In this document: one piece after another, positions 6,716 to 15,899 of the stretch
How the letters are laid out: each line of letters starts with the position of its first letter
Numbering within the stretch: position 1 is the first letter of the stretch
NCBI GenBank assembly: GCA_934097015.1
Contig: CAKONF010000005.1
Span: 1 to 47,297, forward strand
Source: an uncultured Bacilli bacterium
Lineage (GTDB): Bacteria; Bacillota_I; Bacilli_A; RF39; UBA660
DNA length: 47,297 nucleotides
Direction of reading: 5' to 3'
Program-made: the position numbers and the translations under genes
The notes under the pieces: model-generated
Database searches by the model: none
What the model was told of the DNA's origin: nothing
The model's input: only the letters and a program-made list of their open reading frames with translations

Positions 6716-7648
6716 ATGAAAAAATGTATGAGTTTAGAAGAATCTTATGAAAAATTAGAGATTGCTTCAAAAAAATTAATTGAATTATTAGCAGTTATTG
6801 TTGAATCTTCTGATGTTAATAAAATTAATTTTGTTGGTATTGGTAATTCAATAGCAGCTGGTTGGTCTGCAATTGATAACAATGTTAATCCATGGGTTAA
6901 TAAATTAGAACCATTTATTAAAAATGAAGCGAATAAAGTGGGTATAGATGTTGGTTTTGCTAATTTTTCTCTTGCTTCAGATAATTCTAATAAAGAAATA
7001 TATGATTTTATCAAATTAAATCCATCACTAACTGATGTTAAAGAAAAATTTATTTATTCTTTTGATAAATGGAAAAAAGAATTTGATAATACTTTATTTC
7101 AAAATTATGTTAATAAAGATATTGCTGTTTCTTTTTATAAAGATAGTAATACTAAATTAAAAGATTATTATAATAATGATTCTTTAACTATTACTTCTGT
7201 ATTTTCTTCTACTGGTAAAATACTTGAAGATATAACTTCACTTTTCGATAAACAAAAGTTTAATAATGTTATTAAAAGTGAGATGTATTACTTAAAAATG
7301 ATAGATCTGTATATTAAATTACTATCAAATAAATCTATAGTTATTAATGGTAATTTTCCTCATATATCAAATAAATATTTATCTTTTTTGAATAATATTA
7401 TTGATAATTTTAATAGAAGTATTAGTGATGTGTGTGTGAATAATCATAATATAGAATATTTTGATAATATTTATTTGGATTTTGCTATGAAATATAATAA
7501 TAAAATTAAATTTGATAATCATCCATCAATTGCATGGCAATATACATCTTTGTATTACTATTTGATGTTTGTTATTAGAGTTTTATCAGAAAATACATAT
7601 AATAAGAAAATTGAAGTTGATAAAAGTAAACAAAAAGTTTTAAGGTAA
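6716..7648 (+). CDS. SGNH/GDSL-like hydrolase
   Basis: Block I of the SGNH fold is visible as FVGIGNSIAAGW (residues 39-50), with Ser45 as likely nucleophile (GNS in place of GDS). Near the C-terminus FDNHPSIAWQ supplies Asp267 and His269, a D-x-H version of the usual DxxH. No signal peptide or membrane span is evident. It is predicted to be an esterase or lipase acting on an acyl ester, perhaps on the same lipid or envelope substrate as the phosphodiesterase encoded 4 nt upstream. The family call is by motif only, and overall sequence is divergent. Confidence 0.65.
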   Translation: MKKCMSLEESYEKLEIASKKLIELLAVIVESSDVNKINFVGIGNSIAAGWSAIDNNVNPWVNKLEPFIKNEANKVGIDVGFANFSLASDNSNKEIYDFIKLNPSLTDVKEKFIYSFDKWKKEFDNTLFQNYVNKDIAVSFYKDSNTKLKDYYNNDSLTITSVFSSTGKILEDITSLFDKQKFNNVIKSEMYYLKMIDLYIKLLSNKSIVINGNFPHISNKYLSFLNNIIDNFNRSISDVCVNNHNIEYFDNIYLDFAMKYNNKIKFDNHPSIAWQYTSLYYYLMFVIRVLSENTYNKKIEVDKSKQKVLR

Positions 7649-7651
7649 GTT

Positions 7652-8521
7652 ATGAAAAATATGTCTATTAATTTAAAAAGTTATGATATTTTAATAAAGA
7701 ATAATTTAGATGATATAAAAAAGTCTTTTATACAGTATTTTGGTGATAAATATCGAGATGTTATTGAAGAAAGAATAAATTCAATAATGTTTTGTTGGTA
7801 TAAACATCCTTTATTAGACTCTTTTTGCAATAAATATTTTAAAAATATTGATAATAAATTAATAGATAATAAAAATAATGAGATAATTGGTTCTACTTAT
7901 GATATAAAAGAATATAAGAATTTATTAGAAAATATGTTAGATGTTAATAAAAATATTTTAGGATCTAATATTGAGTTTTGTATAGGTGATGAAATAAAGA
8001 GTTTTGTTCTTTTTCCATGTATTTTATGTAATGATAAAAATTTAATTCATGAAATAGAGCATGTTGTTGTATTTCAAGCACTTTGTTATGTTGAAGATAA
8101 AAAATATTGGATTTCAAAGAGTGGATTACGTATACAAACTAAAGAAGAAATGTTTTTTGAAGAATTAATTAATGAAAGAAGTGCTATAGATATAACAAAA
8201 ATATTTCATGATATGAAATGTACTGTTTTAGAGAATGATGGATATATAAAAATAAGTAATGTATATGATGATTATTTAGGATTAATAGATATGTTTTATA
8301 ACAAGTATTCTAGTGTTTTAAAGATAGCTAGGATTACTGATAATTATAATTTGTTATATAAATATGTAGATAAAGATATTTTTAAACAGTATGTTTGTTT
8401 TATATATAAATTGTATGAAGAAAATAAAAAGATAGATGATAATGATATTTTAATTGCAAAAAAATATGTTATGGATATGAAAAAAGATGGGGATAAAAAA
8501 CTTAAACTAGTTAAAGACTAG
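7652..8521 (+). CDS. Unrecognised protein with HExxH zincin motif
   Basis: I do not recognise the family. Residues 133-137 read HEIEH inside a hydrophobic helix (LIHEIEHVVV). About 33 residues later EELINERSA (170-178) provides a conserved-looking Glu and an Asn-Glu-Arg, the arrangement of a gluzincin-type metallopeptidase (HExxH plus downstream Glu). There is no signal peptide or transmembrane helix. It is the third gene of the GDPD-SGNH operon, separated by 3 nt, with AAGGTAAG as ribosome-binding site. Peptidase activity is an inference from motif geometry; a non-catalytic helix with a chance HExxH is the alternative. Confidence 0.55.
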   Translation: MKNMSINLKSYDILIKNNLDDIKKSFIQYFGDKYRDVIEERINSIMFCWYKHPLLDSFCNKYFKNIDNKLIDNKNNEIIGSTYDIKEYKNLLENMLDVNKNILGSNIEFCIGDEIKSFVLFPCILCNDKNLIHEIEHVVVFQALCYVEDKKYWISKSGLRIQTKEEMFFEELINERSAIDITKIFHDMKCTVLENDGYIKISNVYDDYLGLIDMFYNKYSSVLKIARITDNYNLLYKYVDKDIFKQYVCFIYKLYEENKKIDDNDILIAKKYVMDMKKDGDKKLKLVKD

Positions 8522-8530
8522 TTTTTATTA
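8504..8530 (+). terminator. Candidate terminator after GDPD operon
   Basis: AAACTAG (8504-8510) pairs with CTAGTTT (8518-8524) around a 7-nt loop, followed by a T-rich tail. The stem overlaps the last codons of the HExxH gene. Confidence 0.55.
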
Positions 8531-8557
8531 TATAATAAATATATGTGGAGGTATTAT

Positions 8558-11407
8558 ATGAATTATATTAATTTAGGAATAGTTTTAGATTATACATTAC
8601 TTAATAGTTTAATTAAAGTTGATAGTTTAATAGAGTATGGAAATAAAAATAATATTAAAGTATTTGGTATATTAAATGATAATTTATATAGTACTATGGA
8701 GTTTTATACTAAATGTAAGAGTAATAATATAAAACCTATTATTGGTTTAATAAAAAAAATAGATGAATTGGAATATTATTTATATCCTAAAAATTATGAT
8801 GGTTTAAAAGATTTATTTAATGATAGGTTTTATACAGATAATATAGTATGTGTAATTCCATATAAGTCTAAAGAATTATATAATAAGATTAATATTAAAA
8901 ATAAATATATTGGTTATGTAAATAAAGATGAGTTAAAAAATAGTTTAAGTATTACTAATAATGTTTTGTCTATAAATAAAGTTTATAGTATAGATAAAGA
9001 GAGTGCTAAGTATGTTAATTATTTACATATGATAGATAAAGGTTTAACTATAAGTGATTATAGTTTTATAGATTATATTAATAATGTACTTGATGTTAAT
9101 CATGATGAATTTGATACTAGTACTACTATTAAGTTTAGTGAATTAATAAATATTGAAATTAATTCTAATAAAAAATATATTCCTAAGTTTTGTGATGATA
9201 GCTCTATGTTTTTAACTAATTTATGTAATAAAGGTTTAAGTAAAAGATTAAATAATAATGTTAGTAAAGAATATATTGATAGATTAAATTATGAACTTAA
9301 AGTTATTAATGATATGGGTTATGTAGATTACTTTTTAATTGTTTATGATTATGTTAAATTTGCTAAACAGAATGGTATTATGGTTGGTCCTGGAAGAGGA
9401 AGCGCCGCTGGTAGTTTAGTTAGTTATACACTTGGAATTACTGAAATAGATCCTATAAAATATAATCTTCTTTTTGAAAGATTTTTGAATCCTGAAAGAA
9501 TAACTATGCCTGATATTGATATAGATTTTGATGCTACTAAAAGATATAAAATAATTGATTATGTTGTTTCAAAATATGGTAGAGATAAAGTAAGTAATAT
9601 AATGACTTATGGAACATTAGGGAGTAAACAAGTATTAAGAGATGTTTCTAAATGTTTAGAAGTTGATAATAAAATTATTGATAGATTAAGTAATTTTATT
9701 GAAGCTAAAAAGACTTTAAAAGAAAATTTAAATGATAATGTAAAAAAGATGTTAGAACAATATAGTAATTTAAAAAATGCTTATTATGTTGCAATGAAAT
9801 TAGAAGGTATTAAAAGACAAATTGGTACTCATGCTGCTGGTATAGTTATTAGTAGTGAAAAATTAACAAATATAATTCCTATTATAAAAAATGATAATAG
9901 TTATTTAACTGGATATACTATGGAGTATTTAGAAGAATTAGGTCTTTTAAAAATGGATTTTCTTGCTATTAAAGATTTAACCATATTAGATAGTATTATG
10001 AAATCTATAGAGGGTAAGTTAGGAAGAAAGATTAATATCCATTCTATACCTTTAAATGATAGAAAAACATATATTGAGTTTTCTAAAGGTAATACTAGTG
10101 GCGTTTTTCAATTTGAAAGTAGTGGTATGAAAAATTTCTTAAGAAAATTAAATCCTAGTGATTTTTCTGATTTAATTGCTGCTATTGCTATATTTAGACC
10201 TGGACCTATGGCTAATATAGATAATTATATTGCTAGAAAAACTGGAAAAGAAAGTGTAGATTATATTAGTGACGATTTAAAGCCTATTTTGGAAAGTACA
10301 TATGGAATAATAATTTATCAAGAACAAATAATGCAAATACTTTCTACTATGGCACGTTATACATTTGCTGAAGCTGATTTGATAAGACGTGCTATAAGTA
10401 AAAAGAAAATGAATATCATAGAAGAAGAAAGAAATAAATTTATTAATAAATCAATTTTGAATGGTTATGATAAAGATACTACTGAAAGAGTATATGATTT
10501 AATTATTAAATTTGCTAATTATGGTTTTAATAAAAGTCATTCAGTTGCTTATGCTTTAATAGGTTATGAAATGTGTTTTTTAAAAACTCATTATCCTATA
10601 TATTTTTATGAATCTTTATTAAATTATAATATTGGTAGTGATATAAAGACTAAAGAGTATTTAGATTGTTTAAAGAGAATGAATATTAGTATATGTAAAC
10701 CTGATATTAATTTAAGTGGTAGCAAATACAAAGTTGTAGATGATAAAATTTTATTACCATTTAATATTATTAAGAGTATTGGAACTAATGTTAGTGATAT
10801 TATTGTAAAATCAAGAGATGAGGGATTTAAAGATTATTTTGATTTTGTAAAAAAAGTAATGGGAAATGGTATAGGAAGAAAGACTATAGAACTTCTTATT
10901 ATGTCTGGTTGTTTAGATTCTTTTGGTGTTAATAGACATACTATGATTTTTAATTTAGATAATGCAATTGATTATAGTGAACTTGCAAGTGGTGTAGATG
11001 ATATGTTTGTTAGTGTACCTGACTTAGAAAATAAAGAAGAGTATGATAGTGAAGAACTTGTTAATTATGAAAAAGATGTTTTTGGTTTTTACTTATCAGA
11101 TCATCCTATTGTTAAATATAATAATAGTATTAAATTAATAGACCTTAAAGAATTTTTTGATAAATCTGTTAAATTATATTTGTTAGTAGATGAAATGATG
11201 AAAATAAAGACTAAAGATGATGCAGATATGGCATTCTTAGTATGTAGTGACGAGACTGACAATGCAGATTTGATTGTATTTCCTAATAAATTTAATTTAT
11301 TAAATGATATTAAAATAGGAGATATAGTTAATGTTTATGGTAGAGTAGAAAAAAGATATGATAAATATCAAATATTAGTTAATGATATAAAGAAAGTTTA
11401 TAAATAG
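8558..11407 (+). CDS. dnaE: DNA polymerase III alpha subunit, DnaE type
   Basis: A C-family replicative polymerase. The ATG at 8558 is preferred to 8543 because GTGGAGG sits 7 nt before it. Landmarks in order: a PHP-like N-domain without the usual HxH metal ligands (INLGIVLDYT where HLH is expected); GPGRGSAAGS (about 277-286); the catalytic PDIDIDFD (about 318-325); IGTHAAGIVI; the FQFESSGM and IYQEQIM palm/fingers motifs; a helix-hairpin-helix region near 780 (GNGIGRKTIELL); and a C-terminal OB fold (about 865-945). At 949 aa it is shorter than Bacillus DnaE (about 1,100), with losses mainly in the N-domain. Its gene has its own terminator. No PolC lies in the window, so its share of replication cannot be judged. 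Confidence 0.93.
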   Translation: MNYINLGIVLDYTLLNSLIKVDSLIEYGNKNNIKVFGILNDNLYSTMEFYTKCKSNNIKPIIGLIKKIDELEYYLYPKNYDGLKDLFNDRFYTDNIVCVIPYKSKELYNKINIKNKYIGYVNKDELKNSLSITNNVLSINKVYSIDKESAKYVNYLHMIDKGLTISDYSFIDYINNVLDVNHDEFDTSTTIKFSELINIEINSNKKYIPKFCDDSSMFLTNLCNKGLSKRLNNNVSKEYIDRLNYELKVINDMGYVDYFLIVYDYVKFAKQNGIMVGPGRGSAAGSLVSYTLGITEIDPIKYNLLFERFLNPERITMPDIDIDFDATKRYKIIDYVVSKYGRDKVSNIMTYGTLGSKQVLRDVSKCLEVDNKIIDRLSNFIEAKKTLKENLNDNVKKMLEQYSNLKNAYYVAMKLEGIKRQIGTHAAGIVISSEKLTNIIPIIKNDNSYLTGYTMEYLEELGLLKMDFLAIKDLTILDSIMKSIEGKLGRKINIHSIPLNDRKTYIEFSKGNTSGVFQFESSGMKNFLRKLNPSDFSDLIAAIAIFRPGPMANIDNYIARKTGKESVDYISDDLKPILESTYGIIIYQEQIMQILSTMARYTFAEADLIRRAISKKKMNIIEEERNKFINKSILNGYDKDTTERVYDLIIKFANYGFNKSHSVAYALIGYEMCFLKTHYPIYFYESLLNYNIGSDIKTKEYLDCLKRMNISICKPDINLSGSKYKVVDDKILLPFNIIKSIGTNVSDIIVKSRDEGFKDYFDFVKKVMGNGIGRKTIELLIMSGCLDSFGVNRHTMIFNLDNAIDYSELASGVDDMFVSVPDLENKEEYDSEELVNYEKDVFGFYLSDHPIVKYNNSIKLIDLKEFFDKSVKLYLLVDEMMKIKTKDDADMAFLVCSDETDNADLIVFPNKFNLLNDIKIGDIVNVYGRVEKRYDKYQILVNDIKKVYK

Positions 11408-11432
11408 AGTATTGTTATTCTATTTATTTTCT
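11404..11432 (+). terminator. Terminator after dnaE
   Basis: ATAGAGTA (11404-11411) pairs with TATTCTAT (11416-11423) with one G-U, followed by a T-rich tail. Confidence 0.65.
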
Positions 11433-11470
11433 TTTAAAATATTATATAATATAGTTATTGGTGATGTGAT

Positions 11471-13366
11471 ATGAAGAAAAATAATATGATATTATTTATA
11501 GAATATTTTATTAGTTTATTTTATTTAGAATTATTATTTAGAATTTTTGGGATACATAGTTTTAATGTTAAGAATTTGTATACTATGTTATATTTAATTT
11601 TTATATCATTTGTTTTAGTATTTATAAATAAATTATTATATAAAAAAGGTAGTTTAGTTAATAAAATAATTTTATTTATAATATGCTTTTATTTTAGTTT
11701 AGAAATAGTATTTAAGAAAATATTTAATATATATTTTTCTATAAGAAGTACTGGAATGGCTGGTAATTTAAATAGTTTTTATAAAGAAATGTTTAATTAT
11801 ATATACCATAATTTTATATATATATTTATAATGTTTATTCCTTTTATATTTATTTGTTTTTTTGGTAAATATATTAAATATAATAAATTTAGTAGAAAAA
11901 ATATTGTTTTATATTTAGTACTTATATTAAATAGTTATAATATATTTAATTTAAGTGTTATGCTAAATAAGAGTTTAAATAATTTATATTATAATGTTGA
12001 TAATAGTAATTTGTATAAAGAATATGTTGGTGTTATTCCAAGTACATTACTTGATATTAAAAGAAGTATATTTGGCTTTGAAGAAGAGGTTATTAGTGTT
12101 AATAAAGATATAGAAGTTGTTAAATATGATAAAAATATAATTGATATAAATTTTGATAAATTAATTAGTGAAGAGACTGATAAAACAATACTTAGTATGC
12201 ATAATTATTTTAAGGATGAAAGTGGTACTAATAAGAATAAGTATAGTGAATATTTTAAAGATAAGAATTTGATTTTATTTATGGCAGAGAGTTTTAATTC
12301 TATTGCTGTTAGGGAAGATTTAACTCCTACTTTATATAAGTTAGTAAATAATGGATTTGTTTTTAATAATTTTTATAGTCCAGTCGTATTTAGTACTATT
12401 GGTGGAGAATATCAAGAATTAACTGGTTTATACCCAAATATAGAGTTATTAGGAAAAGTGTGGAGAAATGGTAATAACAGTTATAACTGGGGAATTGGAA
12501 ATAGATTTAAAAGTTTAGAATATAAAACTTATGCTTATCATGATAATCAATATGATTTTCAAAATAGAAATAAATATTTAAAATCTATAGGATTAGATAA
12601 TTACATTGGTTGTGGTAATGGTTTAGAGAAAAGAATAGATTGCAATGTCTGGCCAGAAAGTGACGTTGATATGATAGATAGTACTGTAGATGATTATATT
12701 AATGATGATAAATTTTTTGTTTATTATGCAACTGTAAGTGGTCATATGGATTATAATTTTGGAAATAATATTGCAAATAAGAATAAAGAATTAGTTGATG
12801 ATTTAGATTATAGTTTGGAAAGCAAAGCATACCTTGCAACGCAAATTGAACTTGATAGGGCATTAGAGAATTTAATAAATAAATTAAAAAAGAGTGGTAA
12901 ATTAGATGATACAGTTATTGCATTAGTTGGAGACCATTACCCTTATGCTTTAAGTTTAAATAGTATAAATGAACTTTCTGATTATGAAAGAGATAATTTA
13001 TTTACAATAAATAAAAGTAATTTTATATTATGGAATAATAAAATGGATAAAGTAAATGTGGATAAAGTTGGAAGTCAAATTGATGTACTTCCTACTATAT
13101 ATAATTTATTTGGTATAGAATATGATTCTAGACTTATAATTGGTAAAGATATACTAAGTGATAGTTTTGGATTAAGTATATTTAATAATTTGAGTTGGAT
13201 AAGTGATAAGGGACAATACAATAGTATTACTGGTAAGTTTACTGGTGATGGGAATCAAGAGTATGTTTCAAATATGAATAATATAGTTCAAAATAGAGTT
13301 AGTATGAGTAAATATTTGATTAAATATAATTATTATGATTTAATAACAAAAAAAGTTGAGGAATAA
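11471..13366 (+). CDS. LTA synthase family protein (polyglycerolphosphate polymerase)
   Basis: A membrane enzyme that transfers glycerol-phosphate from phosphatidylglycerol to build lipoteichoic acid. Residues 1-165 contain four to five transmembrane helices. An extracellular sulfatase-fold domain follows, with NLILFMAESF (about 265-274), a threonine-containing VFSTIGGEYQELTG (about Thr306, the expected nucleophile), VSGHMDY and ALVGDHYPYAL (about 484-494). The length of 631 aa is typical of LtaS. Two GDPD homologues and a glycolipid glucosyltransferase in the same window fit a glycerol-phosphate polymer pathway. A GTGATGTG site precedes the start. Confidence 0.9.
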   Translation: MKKNNMILFIEYFISLFYLELLFRIFGIHSFNVKNLYTMLYLIFISFVLVFINKLLYKKGSLVNKIILFIICFYFSLEIVFKKIFNIYFSIRSTGMAGNLNSFYKEMFNYIYHNFIYIFIMFIPFIFICFFGKYIKYNKFSRKNIVLYLVLILNSYNIFNLSVMLNKSLNNLYYNVDNSNLYKEYVGVIPSTLLDIKRSIFGFEEEVISVNKDIEVVKYDKNIIDINFDKLISEETDKTILSMHNYFKDESGTNKNKYSEYFKDKNLILFMAESFNSIAVREDLTPTLYKLVNNGFVFNNFYSPVVFSTIGGEYQELTGLYPNIELLGKVWRNGNNSYNWGIGNRFKSLEYKTYAYHDNQYDFQNRNKYLKSIGLDNYIGCGNGLEKRIDCNVWPESDVDMIDSTVDDYINDDKFFVYYATVSGHMDYNFGNNIANKNKELVDDLDYSLESKAYLATQIELDRALENLINKLKKSGKLDDTVIALVGDHYPYALSLNSINELSDYERDNLFTINKSNFILWNNKMDKVNVDKVGSQIDVLPTIYNLFGIEYDSRLIIGKDILSDSFGLSIFNNLSWISDKGQYNSITGKFTGDGNQEYVSNMNNIVQNRVSMSKYLIKYNYYDLITKKVEE

Positions 13367-13378
13367 CTCAACTTTTAA
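13351..13378. terminator. Bidirectional terminator between ltaS-like gene and rpsD
   Basis: AAAAGTTGAG (13351-13360) pairs with CTCAACTTTT (13367-13376) around 6 nt. It lies across the stop codon of the plus-strand gene and just past the rpsD stop, serving both converging genes. Confidence 0.8.
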
Positions 13379-13383
13379 TTTTG

Positions 13384-13986
13384 CTATCTATTATAGAATT
13401 CAACGATTAGTGATTCATTAATATCAGCATTTAATTCATTTCTTTCTGGTAATCTTAAATAAGTACCTGTTAATTTTTTATTATCAAATTCTACATATGC
13501 AGGAGTTTTGATATTTAATTCAATAGTATTTAATATAGCTTTATGTTCTTTACTATTTTCTTTAACAGATATTACATCACCAGGTTTACAAGTATAACTT
13601 GGAATATCAACTTTTACTCCATTAACTAAAATGTGTCCGTGATTAACTATTTGTCTAGCTCCACGTCTAGTAGTTGAAAGTCCCATTCTATAAACTATGT
13701 TGTCTAATCTACTTTCAAGAAGTTTTAAGAAGTTTTCACCAGCTATACCTTTCATTTTAGAAGCTCTATCAAAAGTTCTTCTAAATTGTTTTTCATTTAA
13801 ACCATACATAAATCTAACTTTTTGTTTTTCTTGTAATTGGATACCATATTCACTAACTTTTTTACGTCTACCAGTTCCATGCATACCAGGAGCGTATGGA
13901 CGACGAGCTAATTCTTTACCATTTTCTAAAGTAGAAAAACCAAGTCTACGAGATTTCTTGTATTGAGGTCCAGTATATCTTGACAT
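13384..13986 (-). CDS. rpsD: 30S ribosomal protein S4
   Basis: A primary 16S-binding protein and translational repressor of its own gene in Firmicutes. The sequence begins MSRYTGPQYKKSRRLG and shows RRPYAPGMHG, YGLNEKQFRRTF and the S4 RNA-binding domain (LESRLDNIVYRMGL, NHGHILVNG). The length of 200 aa is standard. AAAGGAGAT precedes the ATG. The gene stands alone, with a structured leader of about 140 nt. Confidence 0.97.
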   Translation of the reverse strand: MSRYTGPQYKKSRRLGFSTLENGKELARRPYAPGMHGTGRRKKVSEYGIQLQEKQKVRFMYGLNEKQFRRTFDRASKMKGIAGENFLKLLESRLDNIVYRMGLSTTRRGARQIVNHGHILVNGVKVDIPSYTCKPGDVISVKENSKEHKAILNTIELNIKTPAYVEFDNKKLTGTYLRLPERNELNADINESLIVEFYNR

Positions 13987-14126
13987 AATTATCTCCTTTC
14001 TAATTATTACTTAAAGACATTTTAAATTATTAATAGGGTGTTATTTATTCGTTCACTTTGGCAGCAAGCTACTAGCAACTAGAAATAAACACATTATTAA
14101 CATTTAAAATAAACTGCCACTAAGCA
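13987..14126 (-). promoter_or_regulatory. rpsD leader, candidate S4 autoregulatory element
   Basis: Between the promoter and the rpsD start lie about 140 nt with pairing potential: GTGGCAG near the 5' end can pair with CTGCC about 50 nt later, and GTGTT can pair with AACAC further down. Firmicute rpsD mRNAs carry an S4-binding leader that represses translation. Position and size fit, but I did not fold it or compare it with a covariance model. Confidence 0.55.
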
Positions 14127-14132
14127 ATCAAT

Positions 14133-14161
14133 ATTATACACATAGAAAATGTTGTTGTCAA
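14133..14161 (-). promoter_or_regulatory. rpsD promoter
   Basis: On the minus strand TTGACA (14156-14161), 17 bp, TATAAT (14133-14138): a perfect sigma-A consensus. Confidence 0.85.
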
Positions 14162-14167
14162 ATAAAT

Positions 14168-14196
14168 TTGACATAAATAACTTTATAATATATACT
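14168..14196 (+). promoter_or_regulatory. Promoter of sigma-like gene
   Basis: TTGACA (14168-14173), 17 bp, TATACT (14191-14196). It is divergent from, and only 6 bp away from, the rpsD -35. Confidence 0.75.
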
Positions 14197-14220
14197 ATGT
14201 AATCAGTTAAGGGGATTATT

Positions 14221-15150
14221 ATGAAAAATGTAGATGAAGTAGTATCTTATTATATAAAAGATGTTTATAAAATTGTTGATCAAAAATTTAGTTTTATAAA
14301 AAATAAAAAAGATATATATAATATAGCAATTGAGAAATTATATTATTTGATATTGAGATATTATAATGAAGATTATACAGAAAGCGAATTTAAATGTAAT
14401 ATATTAAATAATTATTTGTATAAATTAGTATTATATGATGCAATTAAAAATATAGATATTTTCCAATTATATAGTGATAAAGTTGCCTTAATAAATTTTG
14501 TAGAAGAAAAAATAAAAAGTAAAAAGTGCTTGGATTTATTAAAGTGGACTAAATCAAATAGTAAATATTTAGAAAATCAAATTGTATATGATGAAGAATA
14601 TAATGCATTTTCTAAAATAGAATTTGATGATGAAGTTAGATATATTTTAAGTTTTTTAAATGATGATAGAGCAAGTGAAATAGTGTATAGATATATTATT
14701 TTAGAAGAAACTTATGATGAGATAGGTAAGAGATTTAATTTATCAAAACAAACTGTTTTTAATATATTTAATAAATCTATAGATATATTACGTAATGTTT
14801 TTGCTAATAGAAAAGTTAAGAAAAATAATTTATTAAAAGGTTTAGCTCATAGTATTAATATGACTTTTACAAGTTTATGTAAATTATTAGATATAGTTCC
14901 AAGTAGTGTAGAAAATAGTATGAAAGAATATATAAGGTATTCTGATAAGTTATTGCATAATTTATGTGAGTATTTTAATTTAAGTGAAGATGAAATATTA
15001 ATGTTAAGAAAAATATGTTATAGTGGATTATATAGTGATGGAGAAGTATTAGAATTAATAAAAGGATATACAAAAAATCATGATGATAGATATAATAATA
15101 TTGTTTTTGATGAATTTGAGAAAAGAAAGAGCTATAGTTTAGCAAAATAG
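14221..15150 (+). CDS. Sigma-70-like regulator with region-4 HTH
   Basis: Residues about 162-192 (ETYDEIGKRFNLSKQTVFNI then KSIDILR) form a helix-turn-helix of the sigma-70 region 4 type. The preceding 150 residues are helical and weakly resemble sigma region 2 (positions 25-90), but no clear -10 recognition motif stands out. About 110 residues follow the HTH, longer than in ordinary ECF sigmas, and contain another helical segment (MTFTSLCKLLDIVPSSVENS) that could be a second HTH. It sits divergent from rpsD with its own strong promoter and AGGGG ribosome-binding site. It is either an alternative sigma or a DNA-binding regulator that borrowed the fold; the regulon is unknown. Confidence 0.6.
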   Translation: MKNVDEVVSYYIKDVYKIVDQKFSFIKNKKDIYNIAIEKLYYLILRYYNEDYTESEFKCNILNNYLYKLVLYDAIKNIDIFQLYSDKVALINFVEEKIKSKKCLDLLKWTKSNSKYLENQIVYDEEYNAFSKIEFDDEVRYILSFLNDDRASEIVYRYIILEETYDEIGKRFNLSKQTVFNIFNKSIDILRNVFANRKVKKNNLLKGLAHSINMTFTSLCKLLDIVPSSVENSMKEYIRYSDKLLHNLCEYFNLSEDEILMLRKICYSGLYSDGEVLELIKGYTKNHDDRYNNIVFDEFEKRKSYSLAK

Positions 15151-15162
15151 AGTTAAAAATGT

Positions 15163-15191
15163 TTGACAATGAGTTTATTATTTGATAATAT
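15163..15191 (+). promoter_or_regulatory. rplU operon promoter
   Basis: TTGACA (15163-15168), 17 bp, TAATAT (15186-15191). Confidence 0.8.
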
Positions 15192-15197
15192 ACTTAT

Positions 15198-15298
15198 GTT
15201 TGTAAGTGTTCTTATAAACCGCATTGAAAAGGTTTTAAAACATATTTTGTTGCCTTAAGAGCGAGTCCTAAAAAATATATAGAAGGGAGTAAAAGAAT
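15198..15298 (+). promoter_or_regulatory. L21 leader, candidate cis-regulatory RNA
   Basis: The 100-nt leader of rplU contains the AACCGCATTGAAAAGG and TTGCCTTAAGAGCGAG segments that resemble the ribosomal L21 leader family upstream of Firmicute rplU-rpmA operons. Recognition is from memory of that motif and its position, without a covariance search. Confidence 0.6.
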
Positions 15299-15598
15299 AT
15301 GAAAGCTATATTTAAAACTGGTGGTAAACAATATTATGTTTCTGAAGGAGACGTTATTTATGTTGAAAAATTAGAAGTTGAAGCAGGAAAAGATATTGAA
15401 TTTACTGATGTATTAATGGTTGGAGAAAAAGTTGGTACTCCAACAGTTAGTGGTGCTAAAGTTGTTTGTACTGCTGAAAAAAATGGTAAAGCTAAGAAGG
15501 TTGTTGTATTTAAATATCATCCAAAGAAAAAATATCGTAAGACTCAAGGTCATAGACAACCATATACTAAATTAGTTGTTAAGAAAATAGTTGGTTAA
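15299..15598 (+). CDS. rplU: 50S ribosomal protein L21
   Basis: Large-subunit protein. It begins MKAIFKTGGKQYYVSEGD and ends with KYRKTQGHRQPYTKL, diagnostic of L21. At 99 aa it has the usual length. Strong AGAAGGGAG ribosome-binding site. First gene of the conserved rplU-prp-rpmA operon; the next start is 3 nt downstream. Confidence 0.97.
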   Translation: MKAIFKTGGKQYYVSEGDVIYVEKLEVEAGKDIEFTDVLMVGEKVGTPTVSGAKVVCTAEKNGKAKKVVVFKYHPKKKYRKTQGHRQPYTKLVVKKIVG

Positions 15599-15600
15599 TA

Positions 15601-15897
15601 ATGATTAAAGTAATTAAAAAAAATGAAGTAATAGAAATTAATGGACATGCAAATTATGATGAATTTGGTAAAGATATTGTGTGTGCTAGTGTAAGTAGTG
15701 TTGTTATGACTACTGTTAATTCTATTATGAATATAGATAATTCATCTATTAGTTATGTGGATGATGGAGATAAAATTATTATTAAAAAACTAAATGATAA
15801 TAATATTGTTGATAAACTTTTAAATACAATGATACTTATTTTAAAGGATTTAGAAAAACAATATAAAAAAAATATTAAAGTTGAGAGTGAGGAATGA
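15601..15897 (+). CDS. prp: Ribosomal-processing cysteine protease Prp
   Basis: Prp removes the N-terminal extension of L27 in Firmicutes. The catalytic pair is visible: His in INGHANYDEFGKD (about residue 16) and Cys in DIVCASVSSV (about residue 28). At 98 aa it has family length. It sits between rplU and rpmA, and its stop lies 3 nt before the rpmA start, so translation is probably coupled. Its substrate motif is present in the adjacent L27. Confidence 0.9.
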   Translation: MIKVIKKNEVIEINGHANYDEFGKDIVCASVSSVVMTTVNSIMNIDNSSISYVDDGDKIIIKKLNDNNIVDKLLNTMILILKDLEKQYKKNIKVESEE

Positions 15898-15899
15898 AA

